Source: Nocardia alba NBRC 108234 (GTDB lineage: Bacteria > Actinomycetota > Actinomycetes > Mycobacteriales > Mycobacteriaceae). Taken from it: a stretch of DNA of 64,000 nucleotides. Below are positions 44,963 through 54,437 of this stretch, piece after piece; position 1 is the stretch's first letter; every line of letters starts with the position of its first letter. A program made the translations under genes and the position numbers. Under the pieces are notes generated by a model. It was not told the DNA's origin. It searched no databases and saw only the letters and a program-made list of their open reading frames with translations. The stretch lies in assembly GCF_001612665.1 (NCBI RefSeq), contig NZ_BDAX01000015.1, positions 62,001 to 126,000 of the forward strand. Direction: 5' to 3'.

Positions 44963-46086
44963 TGACGGATCTCGCCGTTCCGGCCATCTACAAAGGACTC
45001 GCCGGTGTCGTCGTCGACACCACCGCCATCTCGAAGGTGGTCCCGGAAACGAACTCGTTGACCTATCGCGGGTACGCGGTGCAGGACCTGGCCGCGAACT
45101 GCAGCTTCGAGGAGGTGGCCTATCTGCTCTGGCACGGCGAACTCCCCGATGTCGCCCAGCTCGCGTTGTTCACCCAACGGGAGCGGGCCTCGCGCCGAGC
45201 CAATCGGTCGCTGCTGTCGTTGATCGCGAAGCTGCCCGAGAACTGTCATCCGATGGATGTGGTGCGCACCGCGATCAGCTATCTGGGCGCCGAGGACCCG
45301 CAGGAGGACGACAACTCGGCCGAGGCCAACCTGGCCAAATCGTTGCGAATGCTGGCGGTATTGCCCACGATCGTCGCCGCTGATCACCGCCGTCGCCACG
45401 GCCTCGATCCGATCGAGCCGCACTCGCACCTCGGCTACGCCGAGAACTTCCTGAACATGTGTTTCGGAGAAGTGCCCGCGCCGGAGCTGGTGAAGGCGTT
45501 CGAGGTCTCGCTGATCCTCTACGCCGAGCACAGCTTCAACGCCTCCACCTTCGCGGCCAGGGTGGTCACCTCGACCCTGTCCGATATCTACAGCGCCGTC
45601 ACCGCCGCCATCGGCGCGTTGAAGGGCTCGCTGCACGGAGGCGCGAACGAGGCCGTCATGCACGACATGCTCGAGATCGCTGATCCCGCGCTGGCCGAGC
45701 GGTGGCTGCGCGACAAGCTCGCCGACAAGGAAAAGGTGATGGGATTCGGGCACCGGGTCTACAAGTTCGGTGACTCCCGGGTGCCGACGATGAAGAAGGC
45801 GTTTCTCGATATCGCGGCCGCGACCGACGGCGGCAACTGGGTGCGGATGTACGAGATCCTCGAACGCACGATGGACGAGGCCACCGGCATCAAGCCCAAT
45901 CTCGATTTTCCCACCGGGCCCGCCTATTACCTGCTCGGATTCGATATCGAGGTGTTCACCCCGATCTTCGTGATGAGCCGGATCACCGGCTGGACAGCGC
46001 ACATCATCGAACAGGGTGCGGCCAACGCGTTGATCCGCCCGCTGAGTGAATACGTGGGTGTGGCGCAGCGCGTGGTCGTGGCCTGA
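44962..46086 (+). CDS. prpC: 2-Methylcitrate synthase
   Basis: 374 residues from ATG 44962 (GTG 44959 also possible; AAAGGA upstream). Citrate synthase family: GLAGVVVDTTAISKV, LTYRGYAVQDLA near 35-46, LHGGANEAV near 230 and GFGHRVYKFGDSR near 258 (catalytic His residues), and the catalytic Asp in NLDFPTGPAYYLLGFD near 312. The gene order with prpD and prpB marks it as the propionyl-CoA-using enzyme. The methylcitrate cycle here needs no B12, in contrast to methylmalonyl-CoA mutase. Confidence 0.94.
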   Translation: MTDLAVPAIYKGLAGVVVDTTAISKVVPETNSLTYRGYAVQDLAANCSFEEVAYLLWHGELPDVAQLALFTQRERASRRANRSLLSLIAKLPENCHPMDVVRTAISYLGAEDPQEDDNSAEANLAKSLRMLAVLPTIVAADHRRRHGLDPIEPHSHLGYAENFLNMCFGEVPAPELVKAFEVSLILYAEHSFNASTFAARVVTSTLSDIYSAVTAAIGALKGSLHGGANEAVMHDMLEIADPALAERWLRDKLADKEKVMGFGHRVYKFGDSRVPTMKKAFLDIAAATDGGNWVRMYEILERTMDEATGIKPNLDFPTGPAYYLLGFDIEVFTPIFVMSRITGWTAHIIEQGAANALIRPLSEYVGVAQRVVVA

Positions 46087-46095
46087 CGATGCCGG

Positions 46096-46890
46096 TCACG
46101 AAGTCGCGAGGGTGGCGGGTTCGATGCTGCGCCGTTTGATCACCAGGACGATGGCAAGCACCGGGTACAGCAGAATCGGCAGGAGCGTGCCGGGATAGAA
46201 CGTCGGATCGGCCATGATCATCGTCCCGCTGATCAGGGTGAAATCGAACAGGCCGTGCAGTACCGAGTTGATCGCGTTGCCGCGGCTCACCCGCCGGGTC
46301 AGGTAGAAGAAGTAGCCCGCCAGGCTGACCATGATCGCCTGCGGCACCGCGCTGACACCGTGGGTGATGCCGTTGGTCAGGTGCACCGCGCCGAACACGA
46401 TGCTCGACCACAGTGCGACCCGGCCCTCGGTGAGTCCGTGATCGCGCAGCACCAGCACGCCGATCCCACGGAATACGCCCTCCTCGCCCCAGCCGACGAA
46501 CTGGGTGGCGATCAGCAGCACCAGCACGTACAGCAGACCCTTGTCCGCCAGCGCGCTGTAGTTGATACCGAAGATGATCGCGACGACGAACACGATCGGC
46601 ACGATCCGCACCCACGACCGGGTCGGGTGGTCATCGTGCAGGACCGGCCGCAGCCAGCCCAGATAGGCGATCACGCCGTAGGTGAAAACCAGCGCGGCAC
46701 CGAGCGGGATGATCATGCCGTAGAACACCGACCGTGTGGACAACATGTCCTCGGCCCCGGTGAGTGACTTCATCAGCAGGCCGCCGAGTTGAATGATCGC
46801 GAGGTAGACGATCACGACCAGCGCGAACATCGGGTAGGAGAGCCGACGACCGGCGCGTGGTGCCGATAACGCGGGGTCTGAGGTGTTCAT
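46096..46890 (-). CDS. CPBP-family intramembrane glutamic endopeptidase
   Basis: 264 residues from ATG 46890; the longer frame upstream overlaps the crotonase gene antisense. About eight membrane segments. The Abi/CAAX protease motifs are visible: GWGEEGVFRGIG (EExxxR) near 135-146, FGAVHLTNG near 169-177 and VLHGLFDF near 216-223. Such proteins process prenylated or other membrane substrates, or protect against bacteriocins; which applies here is unknown. It is convergent with prpC. Confidence 0.88.
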   Translation of the reverse strand: MNTSDPALSAPRAGRRLSYPMFALVVIVYLAIIQLGGLLMKSLTGAEDMLSTRSVFYGMIIPLGAALVFTYGVIAYLGWLRPVLHDDHPTRSWVRIVPIVFVVAIIFGINYSALADKGLLYVLVLLIATQFVGWGEEGVFRGIGVLVLRDHGLTEGRVALWSSIVFGAVHLTNGITHGVSAVPQAIMVSLAGYFFYLTRRVSRGNAINSVLHGLFDFTLISGTMIMADPTFYPGTLLPILLYPVLAIVLVIKRRSIEPATLATS

Positions 46891-47046
46891 GGGGAGAACA
46901 TAGCCGCAGATGATCGATTCGCCGACCGCACCTTCGCGGACACGCCGATTCGCGGGACCCATCGACCCGCATAGTGTATTCATGCGTGGATCGAGAGTGA
47001 CTGTAGCCGTGACCTTGTCGGCTACCCGGGGCCGAGGAGGGCCGAC

Positions 47047-47832
47047 ATGACCGAGCACACCGTGACCGTCGAACGCGACGGACCCGTCACCACTGTCAGC
47101 ATCAACAGGCCGCAGGCCCGCAATGCCGTGGACCGGGTGACGGCAGAGGCGCTCGCCGACGCGTTCCGGGCGTTCGACGCCGACCCCGACGCGGCGGTCG
47201 CGGTCTTGCGCGGCGAAGGGGAAACCTTCTGCGCCGGAGCCGATCTCAAGGCGGTGGCCGCGGGTGACCCGAATCGTTTCCAGCCGACAGGCGACGCGCC
47301 GATGGGGGTCTCGCGGCTGCGGCTGTCCAAGCCGGTGATCGCCGCCGTGAGCGGCTATGCCGTCGCGGGCGGTCTCGAACTGGCCATCTGGGCCGATCTG
47401 CGGGTCGCCGACGAGGACGCGGTGTTCGGCGTGTTCTGCCGCCGCTGGGGCGTGCCACTGATCGACGGCGGCACCGTGCGCTTGCCCCGGCTGATCGGGA
47501 CGAGCCACGCCATGGACCTCGTTCTCACCGGACGACCGGTGCGGGCCGAGGAGGCGCTGCGGATGGGCCTGGTGAACCGGGTCGTGCCGACCGGACAGGC
47601 CACCGCCGCGGCTCAGGAACTGGCGCGCGAACTGGCGGCGTTCCCGCAGACCTGTCTACGTCAGGACCGCCTGTCGCTGCTCGAACAGGACGGACTGTCC
47701 GAAACAGCCGCGCTGGCCAACGAATTCGAGCACGGGATCCTCTCGATCGCCCGTGACACCCTCGCGGGCGCGACCCGCTTCGCCGACGGCGCGGGCCGTC
47801 ACGGCGCGTTCGGCGACGGAGCGCATCGGTAA
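47047..47832 (+). CDS. Enoyl-CoA hydratase/isomerase family protein
   Basis: 261 residues, crotonase fold. VERDGPVTTVSINRPQARNAVD near 8-29; oxyanion residues in FCAGADLKAV near 62-71 and GYAVAGGLELAIWADLRVADEDAVFG near 104-129. At the usual catalytic Glu region the sequence reads GVPLIDGGTVRLPRLIG, with Asp rather than Glu before GG. This may point to a hydrolase or isomerase-type member rather than a hydratase. GAGGAGG precedes the ATG. No pathway partner is adjacent. Confidence 0.85.
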   Translation: MTEHTVTVERDGPVTTVSINRPQARNAVDRVTAEALADAFRAFDADPDAAVAVLRGEGETFCAGADLKAVAAGDPNRFQPTGDAPMGVSRLRLSKPVIAAVSGYAVAGGLELAIWADLRVADEDAVFGVFCRRWGVPLIDGGTVRLPRLIGTSHAMDLVLTGRPVRAEEALRMGLVNRVVPTGQATAAAQELARELAAFPQTCLRQDRLSLLEQDGLSETAALANEFEHGILSIARDTLAGATRFADGAGRHGAFGDGAHR

Positions 47833-47844
47833 ACGTCTTCGGCG

Positions 47845-48291
47845 TCATGTTCGGCCGTGGCGGTGCGTCGGCTGCCAGGCGGTGACGGCCCAGATGACCA
47901 CGACGCTCATCACGATGATCAGGATGGACCATGCCGGATAGTAGGGCAGGGACAGGAAATTCGCGATGATCACCAGCGCCGCGATGCCCACTGCTGTGTA
48001 GCGCGCCCACGCGGCACCCGACATCAGGCCGATCGAGCAGATGATGGCGATCACGCCGAGGACGACATGGACCCAGCCCCACGTGGTCGCGTCGAATTCG
48101 TAGATGTAGCTGATACCGGCGACATAGAACTCGTCTTCGGCGATCGCGGCGATGCCCTCGAGAATGGAGGCCGCCGCGGTGATGAACAGCATGATCGCCG
48201 CCAGCATGGAGATTCCCCCGGCAGCGGCTTGCCGCGCGAAAGTTTCGTCGTCGGGAACGGGTTGATAGGCGGAAGGATTGCGCTCGGTCAT
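47845..48291 (-). CDS. DUF7144-type four-helix membrane protein
   Basis: 148 residues from ATG 48291. Four membrane segments: GGISMLAAIMLFITAAASILEGI near 25-47, WGWVHVVLGVIAIICSIGLMSG near 71-92, ARYTAVGIAALVIIANFLSLP near 96-116 and AWSILIIVMSVVVIWAVTAW near 120-139. The acidic EDEFYVAGISYIYEFDATTWGWVH loop between helices 1 and 2 is typical of this actinobacterial family of unknown function. It is convergent with the crotonase gene. Confidence 0.72.
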   Translation of the reverse strand: MTERNPSAYQPVPDDETFARQAAAGGISMLAAIMLFITAAASILEGIAAIAEDEFYVAGISYIYEFDATTWGWVHVVLGVIAIICSIGLMSGAAWARYTAVGIAALVIIANFLSLPYYPAWSILIIVMSVVVIWAVTAWQPTHRHGRT

Positions 48292-49042
48292 GTCAGCCCC
48301 TTGCTGCGGTGAAACTCCGGCATGCGGACCCGTCGACACTCTCTCGCCTAATTCCAGGTTTCGCATCGAGGGGCCGCGATAACGGTGCGGTCACGCATTA
48401 CGGTCGGGATGGCGGATTACGCGGGAAGAATCCACGTAGCGCCGATCAAGGTATTGCTCGCGACCGGGTTCGATCGCCCACGATCCGTCGATATCGATAC
48501 GCCGCGAGTTTACCGGATGCCTTCCTCTTAATACAGCGATGTGCCAGCGGTGCGGGCGGGATGCCATTCATCGCCTGTACCGAAGCCTGACGACACCCCG
48601 CCTCGACCGAGACCGCCTGTCTGACGAGGCGATTGCCGGATGATTGCCGTTGCTGATGGGCGGGGATACGTCGCGTGTACCCCGTGTCGGAGAGAGCTCC
48701 CGAGCCCGGACGCAAGCGAATCGTGTGTGGCGGTTTCCCGAGCGTGGAAGGAGTTATCGGTTTGTCCTGGCGTAATTCGATTGTCCGGGTGGTGAATTCG
48801 TGGTCGACCACGGCCCACCCGGCCCTCGGTCGTGGGCCACCGTGGCGGTCGAGGCGCAAAGGTCGCGATCGACCGCGGCGCCGCGAATATCACCCGGGGT
48901 CGTGCCGCTGCGTTGAGCGCGCATTCTCCCGGAACACCGGATCGGGTGTCCCCCCGCGAGCACGGGGAGACACCCGAAAACAGCTCTGTACGGCGGTCGC
49001 CACCGCCCACAGAGCAGATGCAGAAAATTGGAGAACTCTGCG
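48292..49042. other. Long intergenic region with structured leader
   Basis: 751 bp between the divergent DUF7144 and flavoprotein genes. Small frames on both strands here look like chance. The right-hand 100 bp holds three consecutive hairpins (annotated separately). No tRNA or known riboswitch was recognised in the rest. Confidence 0.45.
48944..49041 (+). promoter_or_regulatory. Three-hairpin leader before the flavoprotein monooxygenase
   Basis: Hairpin 1 (48944-48975): GGGTGTC/GACACCC then CCCCG/CGGGG. Hairpin 2 (48983-49015): GCTCTGT/ACAGAGC enclosing GGCGGT/ACCGCC. Hairpin 3 (49020-49041): GCAGA/TCTGC with the ribosome site TTGGAGAAC in its loop, 1 nt before the ATG. Such stacking suggests an RNA control element; no known class fits. 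Confidence 0.5.
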
Positions 49043-50596
49043 ATGACAACAGTAGATGTACCCGCCGGTTTCGCGGGCCCCAATGACGCCGCGCCCGTGT
49101 CCAGGCCGGTGATCACTCACGACGTGGTGATCGTCGGGGCGGGATTCGGGGGGCTCACCATGGCCGCGCAGCTGAAGCAGGCCGGGGTGCGCGACTTCCT
49201 GATTCTCGAAGAAGGGCCCGAAGTCGGTGGGGTATGGCGGGAGAACACCTATCCGGGTTGTTCCTGCGATGTGCCCGCGCACCTGTACTGCTTCGCCTTC
49301 GACCCCTATCGAGACGCGCGCGTGCGTTATCCGGATCAGCGCGAGATCCTGACCTATATGCGGGAGGTCACCGACCGCAACGGTTTGCGTGCGCACCTAC
49401 GCTGCGATTCCGCGGTGGTGGCCGCCGACTACAGCGACACCGACCGCACCTGGACACTGACCACGAGCACCGGGGAGCTGATCCGCGCCGAAGCGGTCGT
49501 GTGGGCGCTCGGGCAGCTGCATCGACCCTCGGTTCCCCGGTTGCCGGGATCGGAGACCTTCGGTGGCCGTGCGTTCCACTCCGCGCGGTGGGATCACAGC
49601 GCGGACCTGAGCGGGCAGATCGCGGTCGTCGGCACCGGTTCCTCGGCGGCGCAGATGATTCCCGAGCTGGCGCGCGTCGCGGCCGGTGTCACCGTGTATC
49701 AGCGTTCCCCGTCGTGGGTGCTGCCCAAGCCCGCCGCGTCGTTCGGTCCGCTGTCGCGGCGGGCGCTCGCGCGGGTGCCCGGTCTGCACGAGCTGTACCG
49801 GGCGGGGATCCACCATGCCGCCGATCTGGTTCTGGCCCCGATCATGCGCGCGGGGTGGTCGGCGAGACCGGCCGAACTCGTGGCGCGGGCCCACCTCCGG
49901 CGCCAGGTGCGCGATCGCGCGCTGCGTGCCGCGCTCACCCCGGACTACCGGATCGGGGAGAAGCGGATCCTGCTCGACAGTGGTTTCTATCCGGCATTGA
50001 CCCAGCCGCACGTCGAACTGGTCACCGACCGCATCGACGGGCTCGGCCCGGAGGGGATCCGTACGGTCGACGGCACCGAACGTCGCGCCGATGTGATCGT
50101 GTGGGCCACGGGTTTCCGGGCGTCGGAGTTCCTTGCCGGGGTGCGCATCCGTGGCCGTGGCGGGGTGGATCTGCACGAGCGGTGGCGGGATGCGGGACGA
50201 CCGACCGCCTTCTACGGGCTCGCGGTGCCCGGCTTCCCGAATCTGTTCATGATCGCCGGGCCGCACTCGTTCACCCCGTCCAACAGCAACCCCTCGGTCA
50301 AACATCACCAAGCCCGCTACATCATGCGGTGTCTGGCGCTGAGCGCCGACCGGGGTGCCCCGGTGGAGGTGACCGAATCGGCGATGGCGCGCTACCTCGA
50401 TCGGCTGGATCACGGGCTGGCCCGGACCGTCTGGTGCGACGGTGTGGCGAGAGCGTGGTGGAAACGCGCGGACGGCACGATCACCAACGCGTGGCCCGGA
50501 ACCGTCGGCGAGTTCGAGGACGCGATCGTCGGTAGCGATCCGGCCGAGTCGTTCGCGAACGCCCCCGATCGGGAGTTCGCGCGCCGGACCACCTGA
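49043..50596 (+). CDS. Flavin-containing Baeyer-Villiger-type monooxygenase
   Basis: 517 residues from ATG 49043. FAD motif VVIVGAGFGGLTMAAQL near 28-44, ENTYPGCSCDVPAHLYCFAF near 66-86, the BVMO fingerprint FGGRAFHSARWD near 173-184, and the NADPH motif VVGTGSSAAQMIPEL near 195-209; C-terminal VWATGFRASEF and IAGPHSFTPSNS. The enzyme would insert oxygen into a ketone or oxidise a heteroatom using NADPH. The fingerprint ends in D rather than P, as in many actinobacterial relatives. Substrate unknown. A strongly folded leader precedes it. Confidence 0.9.
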   Translation: MTTVDVPAGFAGPNDAAPVSRPVITHDVVIVGAGFGGLTMAAQLKQAGVRDFLILEEGPEVGGVWRENTYPGCSCDVPAHLYCFAFDPYRDARVRYPDQREILTYMREVTDRNGLRAHLRCDSAVVAADYSDTDRTWTLTTSTGELIRAEAVVWALGQLHRPSVPRLPGSETFGGRAFHSARWDHSADLSGQIAVVGTGSSAAQMIPELARVAAGVTVYQRSPSWVLPKPAASFGPLSRRALARVPGLHELYRAGIHHAADLVLAPIMRAGWSARPAELVARAHLRRQVRDRALRAALTPDYRIGEKRILLDSGFYPALTQPHVELVTDRIDGLGPEGIRTVDGTERRADVIVWATGFRASEFLAGVRIRGRGGVDLHERWRDAGRPTAFYGLAVPGFPNLFMIAGPHSFTPSNSNPSVKHHQARYIMRCLALSADRGAPVEVTESAMARYLDRLDHGLARTVWCDGVARAWWKRADGTITNAWPGTVGEFEDAIVGSDPAESFANAPDREFARRTT

Positions 50597-50615
50597 CCGC
50601 GCCGTGTCGACATGA

Positions 50616-50657
50616 CCCCGCGGTGGCCGCGAGCGCTGCTCGACGGCCGCCGCGGGG
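50616..50657. terminator. Hairpin terminator after the flavoprotein gene
   Basis: CCCCGCGGTGGCCG and CGGCCGCCGCGGGG form a 14-bp stem (one G-T pair) around a 14-nt loop, 20 bp after the stop. Confidence 0.6.
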
Positions 50658-50765
50658 CCTGTCGTTACGGAGAACGCTCGGGATCGATCGCTGTGTGATT
50701 GCGGCTCTCGCCATCATGGTGGGGATACGATGATCTGACTCGATGTCAGCGAGAAAGCCGGGCAG

Positions 50766-51980
50766 ATGGCAGCTGGTTCAAGTGGGTGGATGCGACGGAT
50801 AGCCGTCATCTTGCTGGTGTGCGCCACAGGATTGCTCACACTGGCCGCGGTTGTCGCCGGGTTCCTCCGTGCGGAGGTTCTCGACACCGACCACTATGTG
50901 GACACCGTCGCCCCGCTGGCCGCGGACCCGGCGATCCAGACGTCGGTCGCGGACGCGCTGACCAGGGCGGTCATGGCCCGCGTCGATGTCGAGCAGGCCG
51001 CCACCGAGCTCCTGCAACGCGTCGGCGACGCCGAGGATCGCGGGCCGCTGGCGACTGCCGCGGTGCGCAGTGTCCCCGCGCTGCTCGCGGCCCAGTCCGA
51101 GGACCTGGTCCGGGACGCGGCGACCACCCTGGTGCGCAGCGACGGTTTCTCCGCACTGTGGACCGCCGCGAACCGGCAGGCGCACCGCCTACTGGTCGCG
51201 GCGGTCACCGGAGTCGACGAGGGTGCGATCCAGGTGGACACCACCGGCGTGGTGTCGATCTCGCTCGACCAGATGCTGGATCGGGTCGTCGACGAACTGG
51301 ACAGCCGAGGTTTCGTCCTCGCCGACAAGGTCGCCGCCGCGCCGACCGAATTCGTGGTCCTCGAGTCGGACGAATTGGCGCGGGCGCAGCGGGTCGTGCG
51401 TCTGCTCGATCGGTCGGCGATCGTGCTGGCGATCGCCGCCCCGATCTGCGCGGCGCTCGCGATCCTGGTGGCGGGCAGAGGTTCCCGACGGCGGGCGATC
51501 CTCGCCGTCGCGGCGAGCGTGCTGGTGTCGATGGTCGTGCTGGCGGTGGCGTTGCTGATCGGGCGCGGCATCTATCTCGACCATGTCCGAACGGCCTCAC
51601 CGGACGCGGCCCGTGCGGTCTTCGATACCGTCGTCGGGCCGTTGCGGGTGCGTATGCGGGTGCTCGCGGTGCTGGCCGTGGTGGTGGGACTCGGTGCCTT
51701 CCTGGTCGGTCCGTCGGCGCCGGCGACCTGGGTACGCGCCACCGCCGATCGGCTGGGGGAGCGGTTGCGCCGTGGCGAACTCGGGCCGGTATCGGGGTTT
51801 CTCGCGTCGAACCGCAACGCTGTGCGCGGTGTGGTGCTGATCGTCGCCGCGGCGGTTCTGCTGTTCTGGGACTACCCGACGGTGCTGGTGGCGGTGCTGA
51901 TCGCCGTGGTCACCGTGGTCGTGTTGCTCGCGCTGGAACTCGTCGCCCGACCGCGACGGCGGGCGACGAACCAGCGCTGA
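50766..51980 (+). CDS. Conserved integral membrane protein of unknown function
   Basis: 404 residues. One N-terminal membrane segment (about 9-33), then a roughly 170-residue extracytoplasmic part rich in Ala, Asp and Val (EVLDTDHYVDTVAPLAADPAIQTSVADALTRAV..), then about five segments in the second half (near 216-236, 243-265, 297-317, 345-365 and 370-390). The DTDHYV and AIQTSVADAL pattern recurs in actinobacterial membrane proteins of unassigned role. Located between the flavoprotein gene and a small stress-type membrane protein. Confidence 0.78.
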   Translation: MAAGSSGWMRRIAVILLVCATGLLTLAAVVAGFLRAEVLDTDHYVDTVAPLAADPAIQTSVADALTRAVMARVDVEQAATELLQRVGDAEDRGPLATAAVRSVPALLAAQSEDLVRDAATTLVRSDGFSALWTAANRQAHRLLVAAVTGVDEGAIQVDTTGVVSISLDQMLDRVVDELDSRGFVLADKVAAAPTEFVVLESDELARAQRVVRLLDRSAIVLAIAAPICAALAILVAGRGSRRRAILAVAASVLVSMVVLAVALLIGRGIYLDHVRTASPDAARAVFDTVVGPLRVRMRVLAVLAVVVGLGAFLVGPSAPATWVRATADRLGERLRRGELGPVSGFLASNRNAVRGVVLIVAAAVLLFWDYPTVLVAVLIAVVTVVVLLALELVARPRRRATNQR

Positions 51981-51990
51981 GGTAGTCGGC

Positions 51991-52275
51991 TCAGGCCACC
52001 GGCGGGTGTTTGCGGGCACCCATCGACTCGGCCGCGAACAGCAGCACCACCGCGGCGATGACCGCGAGGACGAAGCCCCAGAAGTTGAGTTCGGTGATGG
52101 AGCCGACCCCGATCAGGCTGGCGATCACGCCCGCGATCAGGGCCGCGACCATGCCGAGCACCAGGGTCATGCCCATGCTCATGTTCTCCTTACCCGGTTT
52201 GAGCATTCTGGCGAGCACGCCGACCACCGCGCCGATGAACAAGAATCCACAGATCTGAACAATCGCGTTCCACAT
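51991..52275 (-). CDS. GlsB/YeaQ/YmgE-family small membrane protein
   Basis: 94 residues from ATG 52275. Three hydrophobic segments with conserved glycines: FLFIGAVVGVLARMLKPGKENMS near 12-33, LVLGMVAALIAGVIASLIG near 38-56 and GFVLAVIAAVVLLFA near 67-81. Transglycosylase-associated family, often induced by stress and frequently duplicated in actinobacteria. Exact role unknown. Confidence 0.85.
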   Translation of the reverse strand: MWNAIVQICGFLFIGAVVGVLARMLKPGKENMSMGMTLVLGMVAALIAGVIASLIGVGSITELNFWGFVLAVIAAVVLLFAAESMGARKHPPVA

Positions 52276-52480
52276 CGCACGAACCTCCACGTAGTGCCGA
52301 TGGCCGGGAAGTGCCGGTCATGTTCGATCATTCCCCCGATCGCCCGCAGGGCCATGGCCGTGTCCTCGGTGTTGTCGAAGCGTGTTCGCGCCGACGCCGG
52401 ATCAAGCCAACCGTTTCGATTGCGGGGCCAGTGGGGCCGTGGGTGGGGTCGCGACAATGCGGTCGATCACAGGTTGACGC

Positions 52481-54178
52481 TCAGCAGCACCGCCCGAGCT
52501 GCGGGTTCGTGGTGGGGTCCCCGTGGGGTACGGCGGCCAGGAACGCGTCGAGGTCGATCCGTCGCCCACCCACCCAGGTGCCCTGGACCTGGACCGTCTC
52601 GCCTAGTCGAGCCGGGTCCACCTCGTAGGGGTCATCGGACAGCTCGACGAAGTCGGCCAGCTTCCCCACCTGGATGGACCCGATCAGGTGGTCTCGGCGC
52701 AGGGTGCGGGCGGCGTCGATCGTCTGCGCGCGGATCGCGGCATCCAGCGGTATCGCCTGATCGGCGCCGTGCACGGTGCCCGCACGGGTGCGTCGGGAGG
52801 CGACGGTCTGGATGTTGATCAGCGGCGACGGTGGCGAGACCGGCCCGTCGTTGTGCAGGGACACGCACGCCCCCGACGCCAGCGCGTCGGCGGTCGGCTG
52901 CCATCGGCTGCCGTGTTCGTGGTCGAAGATGTCGCCGTCGAGCAACTCGCCCCAGAAGTAGTACTGGAACGGCGAGAGCGACACGTGCACGCCCAGTGTC
53001 GCGGCGCGGTCGAAGTGCGCTCGTGTCGCCCCGCCCAGGTGCTCGATCCGCCACCGATGGTCGGTACCGGTCAGTCCGTGGCGCCGCAATGCCGCCTCGT
53101 AGGCGTCCAGCGCCAACTCGACGGCGAGGTCGCCGTTGGAATGGAACGACATCTGCCAGCCCGCGGGCGCCGCCCTGTCCAGGATCTCGTCGAGCTGGGA
53201 TCGGGTGTAGTTCAGCGAACCGGCGCCGCCCGCGGTCGCCGGGTCGATCCCGGCGCGCCGCGTGGCCTCGGTGTCGAGGTAGGGAAACGACGTCGCCGCG
53301 CTGCCCACCCACACCGCACCGTCGGTCCAGAGCTTGACTCCGGCCTTGCGCAGCATCTCGTCACCGGCGGCGAAGGTCTCGGGCTCGGTGTAGGTGTCGG
53401 TGGTCGACATCTCCCACAGGTTGACCCGCAGCGGGCACGACGTCGTGGCGGCCAGTGTCTCGTAGTCGTGCTTGGTCTGCGGGTCGTAGGCCATGTCCGA
53501 GGTCGTGGTGTACCCGACGCGCGACATCGCCGCGAAGAACCCGGCGCCGCTGACGAGCGGACTCGGCATCTGGGCGATCAACGGCATCATGACCGCGCTG
53601 AGCACCGGCACTTCGAAGCCCTGACCGTTGAGCGTGGCGTCCGGATTGCGACCGTAGCGCCCGCCGATGGGGTCCGGTGGTGGGCTGTCGTACCAGCCGT
53701 ATCGCTTGATGAGCGCGGTATCGAAGTAGATGCCGTGCGCGGAATTGTCCAGGACCACCGCCACCCGATCGCCGAAGATCTCGTCCAGCTCCGCCGCGGT
53801 CGGTGCCGCGTGTTCGTGCAGCAGCGCGTCGAATCCGTTGAACACCAACGGCGTCGACGAATCGGTCGCGGCGATGGCAGCGGCGAACACGGCCAGCACA
53901 TCGGCCCAGGTCGGTGCCACCCACGGGGTGATCTGTTCGATGGGTGGCTGGGTGAGGACCCCGCCGAGGAACGGATGCCCGTGCGGTTCGACGAACCCCG
54001 GCAGCAACGCCCGCGCGCCGGTGTCGATCACCTCGGCGTCGGGCGACACCGCGGACACACACTCGGCCACCGACCCGACCGCGACGATGCGCGATCCCGA
54101 GACCGCGACCGCCTGCGCGCGGGGACGGTCCTGGTCCATGGTGATCACGGTGCCCGCGGTGAGAACGAAATCCGACAC
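52481..54178 (-). CDS. YtcJ-like metal-dependent amidohydrolase
   Basis: 565 residues from GTG 54178, which has GAGGGAG 6 nt upstream. Amidohydrolase 3 family: VLTAGTVITMDQDRPRAQAVAVSGSRIVAVG near 4-34, metal pair GFVEPHGHPFLGG near 61-73, further ligands in SFHSNGDLA near 345 and RIEHLGG near 375, and the catalytic Asp in SLHNDGPVSPPSP near 455. The C-terminal GKLADFVELSDDPYEVDP returns to the small beta domain. These enzymes hydrolyse amides or N-acyl groups; the substrate is not evident from context. Confidence 0.88.
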   Translation of the reverse strand: MSDFVLTAGTVITMDQDRPRAQAVAVSGSRIVAVGSVAECVSAVSPDAEVIDTGARALLPGFVEPHGHPFLGGVLTQPPIEQITPWVAPTWADVLAVFAAAIAATDSSTPLVFNGFDALLHEHAAPTAAELDEIFGDRVAVVLDNSAHGIYFDTALIKRYGWYDSPPPDPIGGRYGRNPDATLNGQGFEVPVLSAVMMPLIAQMPSPLVSGAGFFAAMSRVGYTTTSDMAYDPQTKHDYETLAATTSCPLRVNLWEMSTTDTYTEPETFAAGDEMLRKAGVKLWTDGAVWVGSAATSFPYLDTEATRRAGIDPATAGGAGSLNYTRSQLDEILDRAAPAGWQMSFHSNGDLAVELALDAYEAALRRHGLTGTDHRWRIEHLGGATRAHFDRAATLGVHVSLSPFQYYFWGELLDGDIFDHEHGSRWQPTADALASGACVSLHNDGPVSPPSPLINIQTVASRRTRAGTVHGADQAIPLDAAIRAQTIDAARTLRRDHLIGSIQVGKLADFVELSDDPYEVDPARLGETVQVQGTWVGGRRIDLDAFLAAVPHGDPTTNPQLGRCC

Positions 54179-54437
54179 AGCCAACTCCCTCGCTCGTGAT
54201 GTTCGTGGCGGAGAAACCTCGGCCGGCCGCGATTCGGTGCGCCAAGGGTCGGAAATGCTGCTGACCAGCACAGGCTATTCCCGGCGAGCGCCAGGTCGAG
54301 CAGGCGACACGCCTATCCGAGCGCGGATCGACGCAGCCCGATCCGGGGTCGGTGCCGTACGAGCAGATCTCGGAGAGAACGACACCACGATCGAGCTTGC
54401 CGAGGTCATCCGTCCGAGCCTGGGTGCCCGGTTCGGT

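Noticed and set aside
48944..48975. Type I-E-like CRISPR repeat
   Set aside because: The hairpin resembles a repeat in style, but it occurs once and has no spacers or cas genes.
48528..49049. A 173-codon leftward frame in the long intergenic region
   Set aside because: It has no recognisable domain, an Arg/Ser/Pro-rich composition, and passes through the three hairpins.
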